Source of the DNA: CAWBRT01 sp963814745
GTDB lineage: Bacteria; Acidobacteriota; Terriglobia; Terriglobales; Acidobacteriaceae
Direction of reading: 5' to 3'
Length of the DNA: 64,000 nt
NCBI GenBank assembly: GCA_963814745.1
Contig: CAWFEA010000006.1
Coordinates: forward strand, 186,001 to 250,000
Shown one piece after another: positions 45,944-55,204 of this stretch. A model generated the notes under the pieces. That model saw only the letters and a program-made list of their open reading frames with translations. It was not told the DNA's origin and ran no database searches. The translations under genes and the position numbers were made by a program. The first letter of the stretch is position 1; each line of letters opens with the position of its first letter.

Positions 45944-46702
45944 CTAACAGCCTAGATATCCACCATCGACCGGGATCAAGGCGCCCGATAGATAATTCGA
46001 GGCATCGGCTGCCAGGAAGATGGCCACGCCCTTTACGTCTTCCGGGGTACCCCAGCGCGCGGCCGGTATACGCGCCAGTATCTTGCTGTTTCTTGCGGGA
46101 TCGTTAATCAGTGCCGTATTCATTTTCGTGTCCATATAGCCGGGAGCAATGGCGTTGACGTTTACGCCGAAGCCTGCCCATTCGTTGGACAGGGCCTTGG
46201 TCATCTGCGCTACGCCGCCTTTGCTCGCCGCGTAGGCGGGAACGGTAAAGCCGCCGAAGAAACTAAGCATGGAAGCCACATTAATGATCTTTCCCTTGCC
46301 CTTGGCAATCATGATTCTGCCGGCCATCTGACACAACAGAAAAACCGCGGTCAGATTCATCTCTACCACGTCATCCCAGTCCTCAATCGTAAAATCCACA
46401 CAAGGGTTTCGGCGCTGGATACCAGCGCAATTCACCAGGATATCCAGGGTTCCTCCAAGCTTTGCCACCGCTTGATCAAAGACTCTGACCAAGTCTTCTC
46501 TGTTCCCCAGATCACCTTGTACCGCGTGCACGTTAGCCCCGATTCCGCCAATTTCGGCAGCCACGGCATCAGCGTGGTCCGATGCCCCGACAATCACAAC
46601 TTCGGCGCCAGCTTCGTGCAGACCCTCGGCTATGCCACGGCCTAAACCTCGTGTCCCACCAGTTACAATCGCCTTTTTCTCGCGTAAATCGAATAAGTTC
46701 AT
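45944..46702 (-). CDS. SDR family oxidoreductase (KduD/gluconate 5-dehydrogenase-like)
   Basis: A classical short-chain dehydrogenase of 252 residues from the ATG at 46702, with GGAGAG upstream. The NAD(P) motif TGGTRGLG is at 14-21, NNAG-like VNCAGI follows, and the catalytic Ser-Tyr-Lys set lies in NVASMLSFFGGFTVPAYAAS, with Lys in YAASKGG. The C-terminal IPVDGGYLGC is typical. The overall pattern resembles 2-deoxygluconate 3-dehydrogenase/KduD. It sits 36 bp before the zinc dehydrogenase and after the liv genes on the same strand, so it probably oxidises the same compound. Confidence 0.88.
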   Translation of the reverse strand: MNLFDLREKKAIVTGGTRGLGRGIAEGLHEAGAEVVIVGASDHADAVAAEIGGIGANVHAVQGDLGNREDLVRVFDQAVAKLGGTLDILVNCAGIQRRNPCVDFTIEDWDDVVEMNLTAVFLLCQMAGRIMIAKGKGKIINVASMLSFFGGFTVPAYAASKGGVAQMTKALSNEWAGFGVNVNAIAPGYMDTKMNTALINDPARNSKILARIPAARWGTPEDVKGVAIFLAADASNYLSGALIPVDGGYLGC

Positions 46703-46918
46703 AAATAATTTCTCTCCGCCTGAACTTTCGGCCAAGGCCGGAATGACCGAGGACAGGTCTAAGGGGGATTCGCCACTCTTAACCAACTGATCTTGAAACT
46801 GCTATTTCGTCCCGGTGGGAGTTAGAGTCGCTCATACGGCAAACCGGCGAGTTGAGATTCACGCATGCAGCGACCTTGAAATTTGGCGAAACCGGCCAAC
46901 CGCAAGTAGCGAGGAACG

Positions 46919-47626
46919 CTACCCGCCCAAATACGCCGCCTTGACCTTGGCATCGGCGCTCAAGGTCGCTGCTGTATCGCTCAATACGATATGCCCGCTT
47001 TCAATCACATAGCCCCGATCTGCGATGGCTAAGGCCATGTAAGCATTTTGTTCGACCAGCAACATGGTAATCCCCAATTTGTTGATGGTTTTCAAAACCT
47101 CAAAAACTTGTTCCACCAAAACCGGTGACAAGCCCAAGGAAGGCTCATCTAAAAGCAAGACCTGAGGCTTGCCCATAAGTGCCCGGCCTATTGCCAACAT
47201 TTGTTGTTCCCCGCCGCTCAGACTCCAGGCGAGCTGATTCGTCCTTTCTTTCAGGCGTGGGAAAAGCTCATAGATCTTATCGAGTTCTCCGTCCAGCCGG
47301 TCTGCCTTCTTGCGCCAGACCGTCGCACCAATTTCCAAATTTTCGAACACGGTAAGTCCAGGAAAGATGCGTCGCCCTTCAGGAACATGACAAAGCCCCA
47401 TGCCCACGATCTCCTCGGGGGCAAGCCGGGAAATATTCCGTCCCTCTAACTCAACGCTTCCGTGTTGCGGCCTTTCGAGTCCGGAAATTGCCCGCAGCAC
47501 GGTCGTCTTGCCGGCCCCGTTGGCCCCAATCAGGGTGACGATTTCTCCCTGCTTGACTTCAAGGCTGACTTTCTTCAGGGCTTGCACTTTGCCATAGAAA
47601 ACATCGATCTCTGATATCTTAAGCAT
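46919..47626 (-). CDS. livF: Branched-chain amino acid-type ABC transporter, ATPase LivF
   Basis: 235 residues. Walker A GANGAGKTT at 34-42, signature LSGGEQQ, Walker B VLLLDEPSLGL, and a C-terminal LSADAKVKAAYLGG typical of LivF. The start overlaps the livG stop by 8 bases. It is the second ATPase of a hydrophobic amino acid uptake system. The catabolic neighbours suggest the cargo may not be leucine. Confidence 0.94.
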   Translation of the reverse strand: MLKISEIDVFYGKVQALKKVSLEVKQGEIVTLIGANGAGKTTVLRAISGLERPQHGSVELEGRNISRLAPEEIVGMGLCHVPEGRRIFPGLTVFENLEIGATVWRKKADRLDGELDKIYELFPRLKERTNQLAWSLSGGEQQMLAIGRALMGKPQVLLLDEPSLGLSPVLVEQVFEVLKTINKLGITMLLVEQNAYMALAIADRGYVIESGHIVLSDTAATLSADAKVKAAYLGG

Positions 47627-48392
47627 ATGCGCGCCGCTTTCCTAAATAGGCTTCAATGACCCCTTCGTCAACCTGGATCTCAGCCGGAGTACCTTCGGCG
47701 ACTTTTTTGCCAAAATTCAACACCGTGATCCGATCCGATAAATTCATAACAAACCGCATGTTGTGCTCGATCAGCAGGATGGTGATGCCCTGTTCCACCA
47801 AACCGCGAACCAGTTTGATCAGTTCGAGCGTTTCGGTAGCATTGAGTCCGGCTGCAGGTTCATCCAGAAGCAACATTCTGGGTTTTTGGGCCAGCGCGCG
47901 GGCGATCTCCACGACTTTTTGTTGTCCGTATGACAAATTAGTGGCCTTAAGATAAGCCTTGTCGTGCAACCCGACCGGCCGCAAAAGATCCAGACATTCC
48001 TCCTGAACCTGTTTGTTCATTTTGCGAAAGCGCGGCGTATGGAAAATCGTGCCGATAACACCATCGTTGATTCGGCTGTACATGCCGATTTGCACATTTT
48101 CCAGAACGGTAAGGGCTTTGAACAAGCGCACATTCTGAAAAGTGCGGCCCATGCCCAGACGTGAAATCGAGGACGAGACCTTACCCTGTATCGGTACCTT
48201 GTCAAAGCTTACGGTCCCTTCAGTCGGTTTGTAAAAGCCGCTGATCACATTCAGGACCGTCGTCTTTCCAGCGCCATTCGGCCCGATCAGGGCGTGAATC
48301 GACCCTGGCATGACAGCCAAGTCCAGCTGATCCACCGCCCGCAGTCCTCCAAAAACCACGCTGAGGCCTTCAATGGCCAGTAGGGCGTCCAT
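47619..48392 (-). CDS. livG: Branched-chain amino acid-type ABC transporter, ATPase LivG
   Basis: 257 residues. Walker A GPNGAGKTT at 37-45, signature LSYGQQK, Walker B LLLDEPAAGLN, and the LivG-type LIEHNMRFVMNLSDRITVLN. Its ATG directly follows the livM stop, so the two are translationally coupled. It works with LivF at the cytoplasmic face. Confidence 0.94.
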   Translation of the reverse strand: MDALLAIEGLSVVFGGLRAVDQLDLAVMPGSIHALIGPNGAGKTTVLNVISGFYKPTEGTVSFDKVPIQGKVSSSISRLGMGRTFQNVRLFKALTVLENVQIGMYSRINDGVIGTIFHTPRFRKMNKQVQEECLDLLRPVGLHDKAYLKATNLSYGQQKVVEIARALAQKPRMLLLDEPAAGLNATETLELIKLVRGLVEQGITILLIEHNMRFVMNLSDRITVLNFGKKVAEGTPAEIQVDEGVIEAYLGKRRAYA

Positions 48393-49397
48393 TTAGTACA
48401 CTCCATCCTTATTCTTCGCCGAGAACTTAGAATTAGACCACCAACCGGCGATCTTGCCGTCCGGGGCAAACAATCTCACAATTCCTTGCGGCATGAACAG
48501 CATCGCCAAACAAATCCCGATGCCGAACAATGCCATGTAATACTCTTCCAAGAACCTTAACAGTTCCGGAATAAATGTCAGCAACACGGCGCCCACGATC
48601 GGTCCCCACACCGTACCGGCGCCGCCCACAAGAACCATGGTAAAAAAGATAATCGATTGATCGAAGGAAAACGTATCCGGGCTGATATAGGAAGACATGT
48701 GAGCGTAAAGGCTGCCCGCCAAACCGGCGAACAGTGCCGAAAGCGCAAATGAAAATACCTTGGTAAAGGTCAGGTTGATACCGGAAGTACTGGCGGCAAT
48801 TTCATCTTCGCGGACCGCCTTGAATGAACGTCCCAGGTTAGAGTTTTCGATAGTCCACGACAACAGGGCTGCCAAGCAGGCAAACACAAGCGTAAAGTAA
48901 TAGTACTGAGTCGGATTGGCAATCGTCAGCGGTCCAAGGGATATCCCGGGAATACCTCCGATGCCTTGGGCTCCGTGAGTAAACGCAGTCCAATTCTGCA
49001 GGATCATTTGCACAATGATCCCAAATCCGATCGTGCACATCGCCAGGTAGTGCCCGGAAAGCTTCAGCGCCGGTATTCCCAGCATGATCCCGACCACGGC
49101 GGCGAACAGGCCGGATAGAGGCAGAGTTACCCAGAAGCTCATGTGGCCGTCTACAGCCAGAAGGGCGGAGGTATAGGCGCCGATGCCGAAAAATCCCGCT
49201 TGCGCAAAAGAGATATAACCGGTGTAGCCGTAGATGAAATTGAGCCCGATAGCTACGATGATGTAGATGAGAGATAGATTTGCCAGACCCATGTAGTAGT
49301 TGTTGGGCATCAGCACCGGAATGGCCAAGACCAGGACCACCAAAAGAACCTTGGGAAATAAACGCAACACGGTTCTGTTCACAAACCCTCCAGACAC
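48393..49397 (-). CDS. livM: Branched-chain amino acid-type ABC transporter, permease LivM
   Basis: 334 residues from a GTG at 49397; a second GTG at 49382 follows GGAGGG closely and is also plausible. Multiple hydrophobic helices and the family loop GYTGYISFAQAGFFGIGAYT are present, then REDEIAASTSGINLTFTKVF and GGAGTVWGPIVGAVLLTFIP, the LivM coupling and final-helix motifs. It lies about 50 bp after livH. Confidence 0.93.
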   Translation of the reverse strand: MSGGFVNRTVLRLFPKVLLVVLVLAIPVLMPNNYYMGLANLSLIYIIVAIGLNFIYGYTGYISFAQAGFFGIGAYTSALLAVDGHMSFWVTLPLSGLFAAVVGIMLGIPALKLSGHYLAMCTIGFGIIVQMILQNWTAFTHGAQGIGGIPGISLGPLTIANPTQYYYFTLVFACLAALLSWTIENSNLGRSFKAVREDEIAASTSGINLTFTKVFSFALSALFAGLAGSLYAHMSSYISPDTFSFDQSIIFFTMVLVGGAGTVWGPIVGAVLLTFIPELLRFLEEYYMALFGIGICLAMLFMPQGIVRLFAPDGKIAGWWSNSKFSAKNKDGVY

Positions 49398-49446
49398 TTA
49401 CCCTTCCATGGCAAAAGCTGGCTGCTATTGCCCCCAGGGGAAGCCG

Positions 49447-50313
49447 TCACACCTTGGTGGAAATCTTCTCCCCGAAGAGTCCTCGCGGCATAAATACGAG
49501 AATTAGAATCAGGACGACAAATGCAAATACATCCTTGTACAAAGAGGAGATATAGGTAGCGCAGAAAATCTCCAAAACTCCCAGGAACAGGCCGCCAACG
49601 ATGGCGCCGGGCACGGATCCAAAACCGCCGATGATGCTGGCGGAAAAGGCCTTTAACCCCAGGCTGCCTCCCATATCGGCGGAAACAAAGAAAATTGGCG
49701 CGAGCAGCACTCCGGCGGCGGCGGCCAACGCCGAACTGTAAATGAAAGTCAAGGTGATCATCCGCGACACCTTCACGCCCATTAAGGAAGCTGCTTCCTG
49801 ATCTTGAGCGGTGGCCTGCATCTTCCTTCCCAGTGTCGTCTTGCTGAAGAAGAAATACTGGAATATCACCAGACAGGTCGTAACGCCCAGGATCACCAGG
49901 TTCTGCGGATTCACAAATACGCTGCCGACCTGGACGGTCTTGTCCCCGAACGGTCCAGGAAAAAATATTGGCTGAGGTCCCCAAATTATCCTGGCGATGT
50001 TCTTGAGAAATAAACTAACCCCAATGGTGCTGACTACAACCGTAATAAACGGTTTTTTCCGTAGCGGATAGTAAGCCGCTTTTTGAAACACGTAGCCATA
50101 AACCGCCAATAGCGCGATAGATATGATATAGGCAGCGAGAAGCGGCAAATGCAGGGTTAGCGTCAACCATGCGGCTACATAGGCGCCCAGCATTACGTTC
50201 TCGCCCTGAGCGAAATTCACAACATTGACGGCGTTAGCAATAACCACAAATCCCAAAGCTACGAGGGCATAAATTGCGCCCATCGCTAATCCATTCAACA
50301 ACAGTTGTATCAT
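49447..50313 (-). CDS. livH: Branched-chain amino acid-type ABC transporter, permease LivH
   Basis: 288 residues. A membrane permease with the LivH opening LLNGLAMGAIYALVALGFVV, the VVNFAQGENVMLGAYVA loop, ATAQDQEAASLMGVKVSRMI and a terminal GGFGSVPGAIVGGLFLGVLE. The start ATG has AAAGGAG upstream. A hairpin separates it from livK. Confidence 0.93.
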   Translation of the reverse strand: MIQLLLNGLAMGAIYALVALGFVVIANAVNVVNFAQGENVMLGAYVAAWLTLTLHLPLLAAYIISIALLAVYGYVFQKAAYYPLRKKPFITVVVSTIGVSLFLKNIARIIWGPQPIFFPGPFGDKTVQVGSVFVNPQNLVILGVTTCLVIFQYFFFSKTTLGRKMQATAQDQEAASLMGVKVSRMITLTFIYSSALAAAAGVLLAPIFFVSADMGGSLGLKAFSASIIGGFGSVPGAIVGGLFLGVLEIFCATYISSLYKDVFAFVVLILILVFMPRGLFGEKISTKV

Positions 50314-50365
50314 TGCCGGCGTCTCCTTTGGGATGTAGAATCTTGAATCTTGAGGCGTGAGGCGT

Positions 50366-50405
50366 CATGGATGCCGACGTCAACTCCTTGGCGGCGACAT
50401 CCATG
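50366..50405 (-). promoter_or_regulatory. Intercistronic hairpin between livK and livH
   Basis: CATGGATG and CATCCATG pair perfectly, with an inner CCG/CGG extension and small bulges, enclosing about 15 bases. Its place just after a binding-protein gene suggests partial termination or protection of the livK message, giving more LivK than permease. No T-run follows. Confidence 0.45.
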
Positions 50406-50476
50406 GCGCCACGACATAACCCGCACCGATAGGGAAAGGCATATGGGCAGGCAAGAAGAATACCCCCGGCAACTCG

Positions 50477-51631
50477 TTACTCGACAGTCACTGTCTGAAT
50501 AACCTCCATAGGGCCTGCTTTCTTGAGCTGCACGATTGCCACCTGGTGAGGCCCGTTTCCATCCTTAAAAGTGAATTTATTCGCGATTCCGTTATAGTCT
50601 CGGATGGTTAGCAGGGCTTTGCGGACGGCTTCCGCATCCGTGGACCCGGCCTTTTCAATAGCCATCTTGAGCATGTAAACGCCGTCGTAGTCGGCCGAAG
50701 CGTGAAAATCAGGATCGGCCTTGAACAACTCACGATACTTCTTACACCACTCTTTGGCCCTGGGGTCCGGATTCTGGGTTGGAATACCATCCACAACAGC
50801 ATAGCTGCCATCGGTGGAGTCTCCCGCCAATTGCAAGGTAGCCGGCATCGAGTATCCCGGCGAACCAATGATGATCAAGTTCATTCCTAACTGCTTATTT
50901 TGCCGCTGCAGAGTGGCCGACTGGGACGGATGTCCCCAATCAATGATTACTTCCGCGCCTTTTTTCTTGAGATTGGTCAACTGGCCTGACAAGTCCTTAT
51001 CACTGCTGTTATAGGATTCGATATGGACAACCGTCCCACCGAACGCCTTTATCCCCTCAATGATGTTGTCGCGGCCGCCAGTCCCAAACTCATCGCTGTC
51101 GTGAATAACACCGATTTTGGTTTTCTTGAGGGTTTGGATGGCGAACTTGGCCGCTGATTTTGCCGCGATACCATCGTCCGGCCGCAGACGGAAAAACCAG
51201 GGATTGTTATCCAGCAGCTTGGCGTTGGTTCCCTCGACAAAAAATGGAATTTTGGCTTTGTTCACGATCGCTGCCACCGCGAAATTTTGTGTACTCAGGT
51301 CCGGGCCCATGATGGCAACTACTTTGTCCGCATCAATGAGTTTATTCACGGCGTTCACCGCGGCCGGATTGGTATTGGCGGAATCCTCTCTCACCAGTTC
51401 AATCTGCCGGCCCATAACGCCGCCGGAAGCATTGATCTCGTCCACCGCCATCTTGACGCCATTGGCCAGATATTGGCCGACAACCGTGTATTCCGTAGTT
51501 AAGGCTGTGGCCTGGCCGAGACGAATCGGGCCAGTATTTTTCGTCGAGGCGGATGGCCCACACCCGATAAGCAACCCCAGCAGTAACAGCACTACTGACA
51601 ATGAAATAAGGCAAGATTTCTCGCTCTTCAC
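50477..51631 (-). CDS. livK: Branched-chain amino acid-type ABC transporter, substrate-binding lipoprotein LivK
   Basis: 384 residues from a GTG at 51631, fixed by GGAGGAGG six bases upstream. A lipoprotein signal peptide ends at LLIGCG (lipobox Cys). The mature part is a type I periplasmic-binding fold of the LivJ/K family: TTEYTVVGQYLANGVKMAVD, AVNKLIDADKVVAIMGPDLS, IGVIHDSDEFGTGG, ADYDGVYMLKMAIEKAGSTD. It is the first gene of the leftward run livK-H-M-G-F-SDR-ADH. Binding proteins of this family also take aromatic acids, urea or amides, so the cargo is open. Confidence 0.92.
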   Translation of the reverse strand: MKSEKSCLISLSVVLLLLGLLIGCGPSASTKNTGPIRLGQATALTTEYTVVGQYLANGVKMAVDEINASGGVMGRQIELVREDSANTNPAAVNAVNKLIDADKVVAIMGPDLSTQNFAVAAIVNKAKIPFFVEGTNAKLLDNNPWFFRLRPDDGIAAKSAAKFAIQTLKKTKIGVIHDSDEFGTGGRDNIIEGIKAFGGTVVHIESYNSSDKDLSGQLTNLKKKGAEVIIDWGHPSQSATLQRQNKQLGMNLIIIGSPGYSMPATLQLAGDSTDGSYAVVDGIPTQNPDPRAKEWCKKYRELFKADPDFHASADYDGVYMLKMAIEKAGSTDAEAVRKALLTIRDYNGIANKFTFKDGNGPHQVAIVQLKKAGPMEVIQTVTVE

Positions 51632-51908
51632 ACCGGTCCTCCTCCGATCTTCTTTTGACGTATTTGTAAAAGATGCATTAGGACACGGAAACAATCAAGC
51701 TAAAAAATGCGTCCGGCCGTCTTTTCAGAGCTTCGCAGGTCCGGCGCCGAGACATTGCCGGTTTTCACTGGCCCAGGAGTCAGCCTTCGACCGACGGCGA
51801 GCTTTTGCCCCCAAATGGTTCTGGACAATGGGCGTACTCCAGCATATATAGTCTTATCGCGATGTCTGAGACCGTAATTCGCACTTAAGCAAGGAGGATG
51901 GTTCTCCA
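51632..51908. promoter_or_regulatory. Divergent control region between livK and the SDR/E1 genes
   Basis: 277 bases hold the start signals for both directions. Only ribosome sites are certain: GGAGGAGG for livK and AAGGAGG before the rightward GTG. An AT-rich CATATATAGTCTTAT at about 51842-51856 could be a -10 region for the rightward unit. No regulator gene is adjacent, and I did not find a convincing palindrome. Confidence 0.4.
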
Positions 51909-52739
51909 GTGACAATTTCGACAACTCTGGAACATGCCATGACCACGAGGGGTCAGCGCGTAAAATATCCCAGTCTGAGCGGCAAGTCCGTGCTCATCAC
52001 CGGCGGCGCGAGCGGCCTTGGCCTCGCCTTCGCCGAAGCTTTTGCGGCGAATGGAGCCCACCTGACTCTGCTTGACATAAACTCCGAAGGGTTGGCGCGG
52101 GCAAGCGAAAACCTGAAAAGCGCAAATCCCGGCATCGGAGTCGGGAGCACTTGTGGCTCGACCACCGACGAAGCCGCGGTAGAAGCCGCTTTCGCTCAGG
52201 CCGTGAGCCACTTTGGAAGGATCGACGTCCTGCTGAACAACGCCGGCATCGGCATGGTGAAGCCTACGCTCGAACTGTCGGCCGCCGAGTGGCGGAACAT
52301 AGTGGACATAAATCTGACGGGGGTTTTTCTGTGCGCCAAGGCGGCAGGAAAGTATATGACGCGGCAGGGCTGCGGTGTCATCCTTAACATGGCGTCCATG
52401 TTCGGCGTTTCGGCTGCGCCGCAGAGAGCTGGTTACTGCTCCACCAAGGCCGCGGTCGTGGCATTGACCAAAGTGCTTGCCGTCGAGTGGGCCCAGTTCG
52501 GCGTCAGGGTCAATGCGCTTGCACCCGGCTTCACCGGAACGGCCCTCATAAATGAACTAGCTCGCACGGGTAAGATTGACCTTGAGCGACTGAAAAAAGG
52601 CACGCCCATGGGGCGCCTCGGCGAGCCGGGCGAGATCGCGGAACTAGCGTTGTTCCTGGCTTCCGATAATGCCGCGTTCATCACGGGTCAAGCCTTCGTC
52701 GCGGATGGTGGTTGGACCGCCAATGGCTATTTAAGATGA
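51909..52739 (+). CDS. SDR family oxidoreductase
   Basis: 276 residues from a GTG at 51909, with AGGAGG 11 bases upstream; an ATG at 51939 (MTTRGQRVKYPS) is possible. NAD(P) motif TGGASGLG at 31-38, LLNNAGIG, and the catalytic set in LNMASMFGVSAAPQRAGYCS followed by TKAAV. The end reads FITGQAFVADGGWTANGYLR. It is a classical SDR of the 3-oxoacyl/gluconate 5-dehydrogenase type with unknown substrate. It opens the rightward unit and is followed after 116 bp by a fused E1 dehydrogenase. Confidence 0.88.
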   Translation: MTISTTLEHAMTTRGQRVKYPSLSGKSVLITGGASGLGLAFAEAFAANGAHLTLLDINSEGLARASENLKSANPGIGVGSTCGSTTDEAAVEAAFAQAVSHFGRIDVLLNNAGIGMVKPTLELSAAEWRNIVDINLTGVFLCAKAAGKYMTRQGCGVILNMASMFGVSAAPQRAGYCSTKAAVVALTKVLAVEWAQFGVRVNALAPGFTGTALINELARTGKIDLERLKKGTPMGRLGEPGEIAELALFLASDNAAFITGQAFVADGGWTANGYLR

Positions 52740-52855
52740 GTAACGTTGTGTGACGGTATCCGCGGATTTTCCCAGGCGGGCAGCCCGCAGAGATTGCGAG
52801 TGCGGTCCTCGCGACATGTAACCAGAACACCTTGAAAACGGAGATTACGAATCCT

Positions 52856-55069
52856 ATGCACACAAAAACGGCCAGAGAGACTGAATGCCTGCCGCTATCG
52901 CCGGCATCGCCGTGGGTTGAGCTGCGGGTGACGCGGCAAGACTGGGAGGAAGCAGATCCATCTCTCCTCGGTACGCTCCTCTGCCATCTCCATCTGATCC
53001 GCGGATTTGAAGAGTGCGTATTGGAACTGGCGGCTGAGAGCCTGGTTCATGGCCCCGCCCATTCCAGCATCGGACAAGAAGGCGCCGCCGCCGGCTCCAT
53101 TGTCGGACTGACGGCGAGCGACCAGATTAATGGTTCGCATCGCGGCCACCACCAGTTTCTTGCCAAGGCATTGAGGTACGTTTCGCCGCAGGGACTCGAC
53201 CCGCGCGTTCCCTTTAGCGCCGAAGTCCAGAGCCTGCTGCAGCGCGCGCTTGCCGAGATCCTCGGGTTAGCCCAGGGCTTTTGCCAAGGGCGCGGCGGCT
53301 CCATGCACCTGCGATGGGCCGAAGCTGGAGCGCTCGGCACGAATGCCATTGTGGGCGGCGGCGTGCCGATGGCAGCCGGCGCGGCTTGGGCCCACAAACA
53401 TTCCGGTACTGATGCGGTGGCAGTCACGTATTTCGGCGACGGCGCGGCCAACATCGGTTCCGTACTGGAAACCATGAATCTGGCCTCGGTCTGGCGGCTG
53501 CCACTTTGTTTCTTCATTGAAAACAATCGCTACGCGGTATCGACGCGGGTCGAGGAGACCTCGACCGAAACGCGTCTTTCGGCGCGGGGTTTGGCCTTCG
53601 GAATCCCTAGCTGGAGAGTCGACGGGATGAACCCGCTGGCGGTCTATCTGGCGATGCAGCGGGCATTGGCTCATATGCGGTCGGGCAAAGGGCCAACCAT
53701 CGTCGAAGCTGATTGTTATCGTTTCTTCCACCAGAGCGGGCCGTTGCCGGGTAGCGCGTTCGGCTATCGGACGAAAGAGGAAGAGCAGCAGTGGAAGGCA
53801 CGGGATCCTCTCGAGTTGGTGGCGGCCAGAATGCAAGATCGCGGGCTGATTGACGCCAATCAAGTCCTGGCTCTGCGGGAACGGGTGCAGGAGGCCATGC
53901 GGCGCGCGGTAGCCGAACTCACCGAGTCAGATCCATCTGATACCGGCAGGAGTCGGCGCCTCCGTCCGCAGTTGTGGCCAAGTCCTGATTTTTGCGACGT
54001 TGGCATCCGCAGCGACTTGGCTGAACTAAAGCACGCACGCACGGCGGAAGAGTCCACTTTCACGGGCAAGCTTGCCAAGCGGAAGTTCATTGACGTGGTT
54101 GCGGAGACCCTGGGACGGCGCATGGAAACCGATGCCTCTATCGTCGTCCTCGGTGAGGATGTCCACTGGGTGAGGGGCGGGACCAATGGCGCAACCCGCG
54201 GGCTGCGGGAGCGTTTTCCGGGCCGCGTGCTGGGAACTCCCATCAGCGAGAACGCATTTTCGGGACTGGCCGGCGGGATGGCCATGGATGGCCGATTTAA
54301 GCCGATTGTCGAGTTTATGTATCCGGACTTCATGTGGGTTGCCGCCGACCAGGTCTTCAATCAGATCGGGAAGGCACGCCACATGTTCGGCGGCAATATC
54401 GCCGTCCCGCTGGTGCTGCGCACCAAGGTCGCGATGGGAACCGGCTATGGATCGCAGCATTCGATGGATCCGGTGGGCATCTTTGCGACCTCGCCGGGGT
54501 GGCGTATCGTTGCCCCAACCACGCCCTTCGACTATGTGGGCCTGATGAATACGGCAATAGCCTGCCAGGATCCGGTCCTGGTGGTTGAGCACGTTGACTT
54601 GTACGCCTCTTCGGGCATGGCTCCGGTTGACGATCTCGATTATCAGATCCCCGTGGGGAAGGCTGCGGTCCGGCGCGCGGGCAGCGAGGTAACCGTGTTG
54701 ACCTATCTCTTGATGGTGTCCCATGCGCTCGAGGCCGTCGAGCAGACGGGAATCAATGCGGAGGTGATTGACCTGCGCTGGCTCGATAAGGCGAGCCTCG
54801 ATTGGGACACGGTTGGCGCGAGTATCCGCAAAACAAACATTGTGTTGATCGTCGAGCAGGGCGCGAAGGGCACGTCCTACGGTGGTTGGCTGGCCGACGA
54901 AATTCAGCGCCGCTTCTTCGATTGGCTCGATCAGCCGGTGCAGCGAGTTACCGGCGGCGAGGTGGCGCCGAGCATTTCGAAAGTGCTGGAACGGGCCGCC
55001 TGCGCTCGCACGGAGGAAGTCGCCGAAGGCTTGCGCCAGGTGATGCGTTACAAGGGAGCGCTGCGGTAG
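52856..55069 (+). CDS. Fused E1 alpha-beta thiamine-dependent 2-oxoacid/acetoin-type dehydrogenase
   Basis: 737 residues joining the two usual E1 subunits. The alpha part (to about 380) has VHGPAHSSIGQEGAAAGSIV, NGSHRGHHQFLAKAL and the thiamine diphosphate motif GDGAANIGSVLETMNLASVW ending in ENNRYA. The beta part starts at about 400 with KFIDVVAETLGRRM, VVLGEDVHW, ENAFSGLAGGMAMDGRFKPI, EFMYPDFMW and AMGTGYGSQHSMDP. The ATG at 52856 is preferred over a TTG at 52832 because CGGAG lies upstream. No E2 (lipoyl acyltransferase) or E3 gene is adjacent, which is unusual. It could act on acetoin, a branched 2-oxoacid or a related ketone released from the compound taken up by the neighbouring transporter. 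Confidence 0.87.
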   Translation: MHTKTARETECLPLSPASPWVELRVTRQDWEEADPSLLGTLLCHLHLIRGFEECVLELAAESLVHGPAHSSIGQEGAAAGSIVGLTASDQINGSHRGHHQFLAKALRYVSPQGLDPRVPFSAEVQSLLQRALAEILGLAQGFCQGRGGSMHLRWAEAGALGTNAIVGGGVPMAAGAAWAHKHSGTDAVAVTYFGDGAANIGSVLETMNLASVWRLPLCFFIENNRYAVSTRVEETSTETRLSARGLAFGIPSWRVDGMNPLAVYLAMQRALAHMRSGKGPTIVEADCYRFFHQSGPLPGSAFGYRTKEEEQQWKARDPLELVAARMQDRGLIDANQVLALRERVQEAMRRAVAELTESDPSDTGRSRRLRPQLWPSPDFCDVGIRSDLAELKHARTAEESTFTGKLAKRKFIDVVAETLGRRMETDASIVVLGEDVHWVRGGTNGATRGLRERFPGRVLGTPISENAFSGLAGGMAMDGRFKPIVEFMYPDFMWVAADQVFNQIGKARHMFGGNIAVPLVLRTKVAMGTGYGSQHSMDPVGIFATSPGWRIVAPTTPFDYVGLMNTAIACQDPVLVVEHVDLYASSGMAPVDDLDYQIPVGKAAVRRAGSEVTVLTYLLMVSHALEAVEQTGINAEVIDLRWLDKASLDWDTVGASIRKTNIVLIVEQGAKGTSYGGWLADEIQRRFFDWLDQPVQRVTGGEVAPSISKVLERAACARTEEVAEGLRQVMRYKGALR

Positions 55070-55204
55070 ACAGCGCTATTCGGTAATGAGAATCTTGCGG
55101 GACATGGGTGCACTCCGCTCCTTCGGGTTGCCATGCGCGCATTCCCGGCCGGGACTCAGAACTACTTCGGGCGCATTTGCTGCAAGTCCATCAAGTATGG
55201 CGGA

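Noticed and set aside
44903..51631. Simple leucine/isoleucine/valine uptake operon
   Set aside because: The transporter is liv-type, but the co-directional SDR and zinc dehydrogenase make plain amino acid uptake an insufficient explanation. Kept as substrate unknown.
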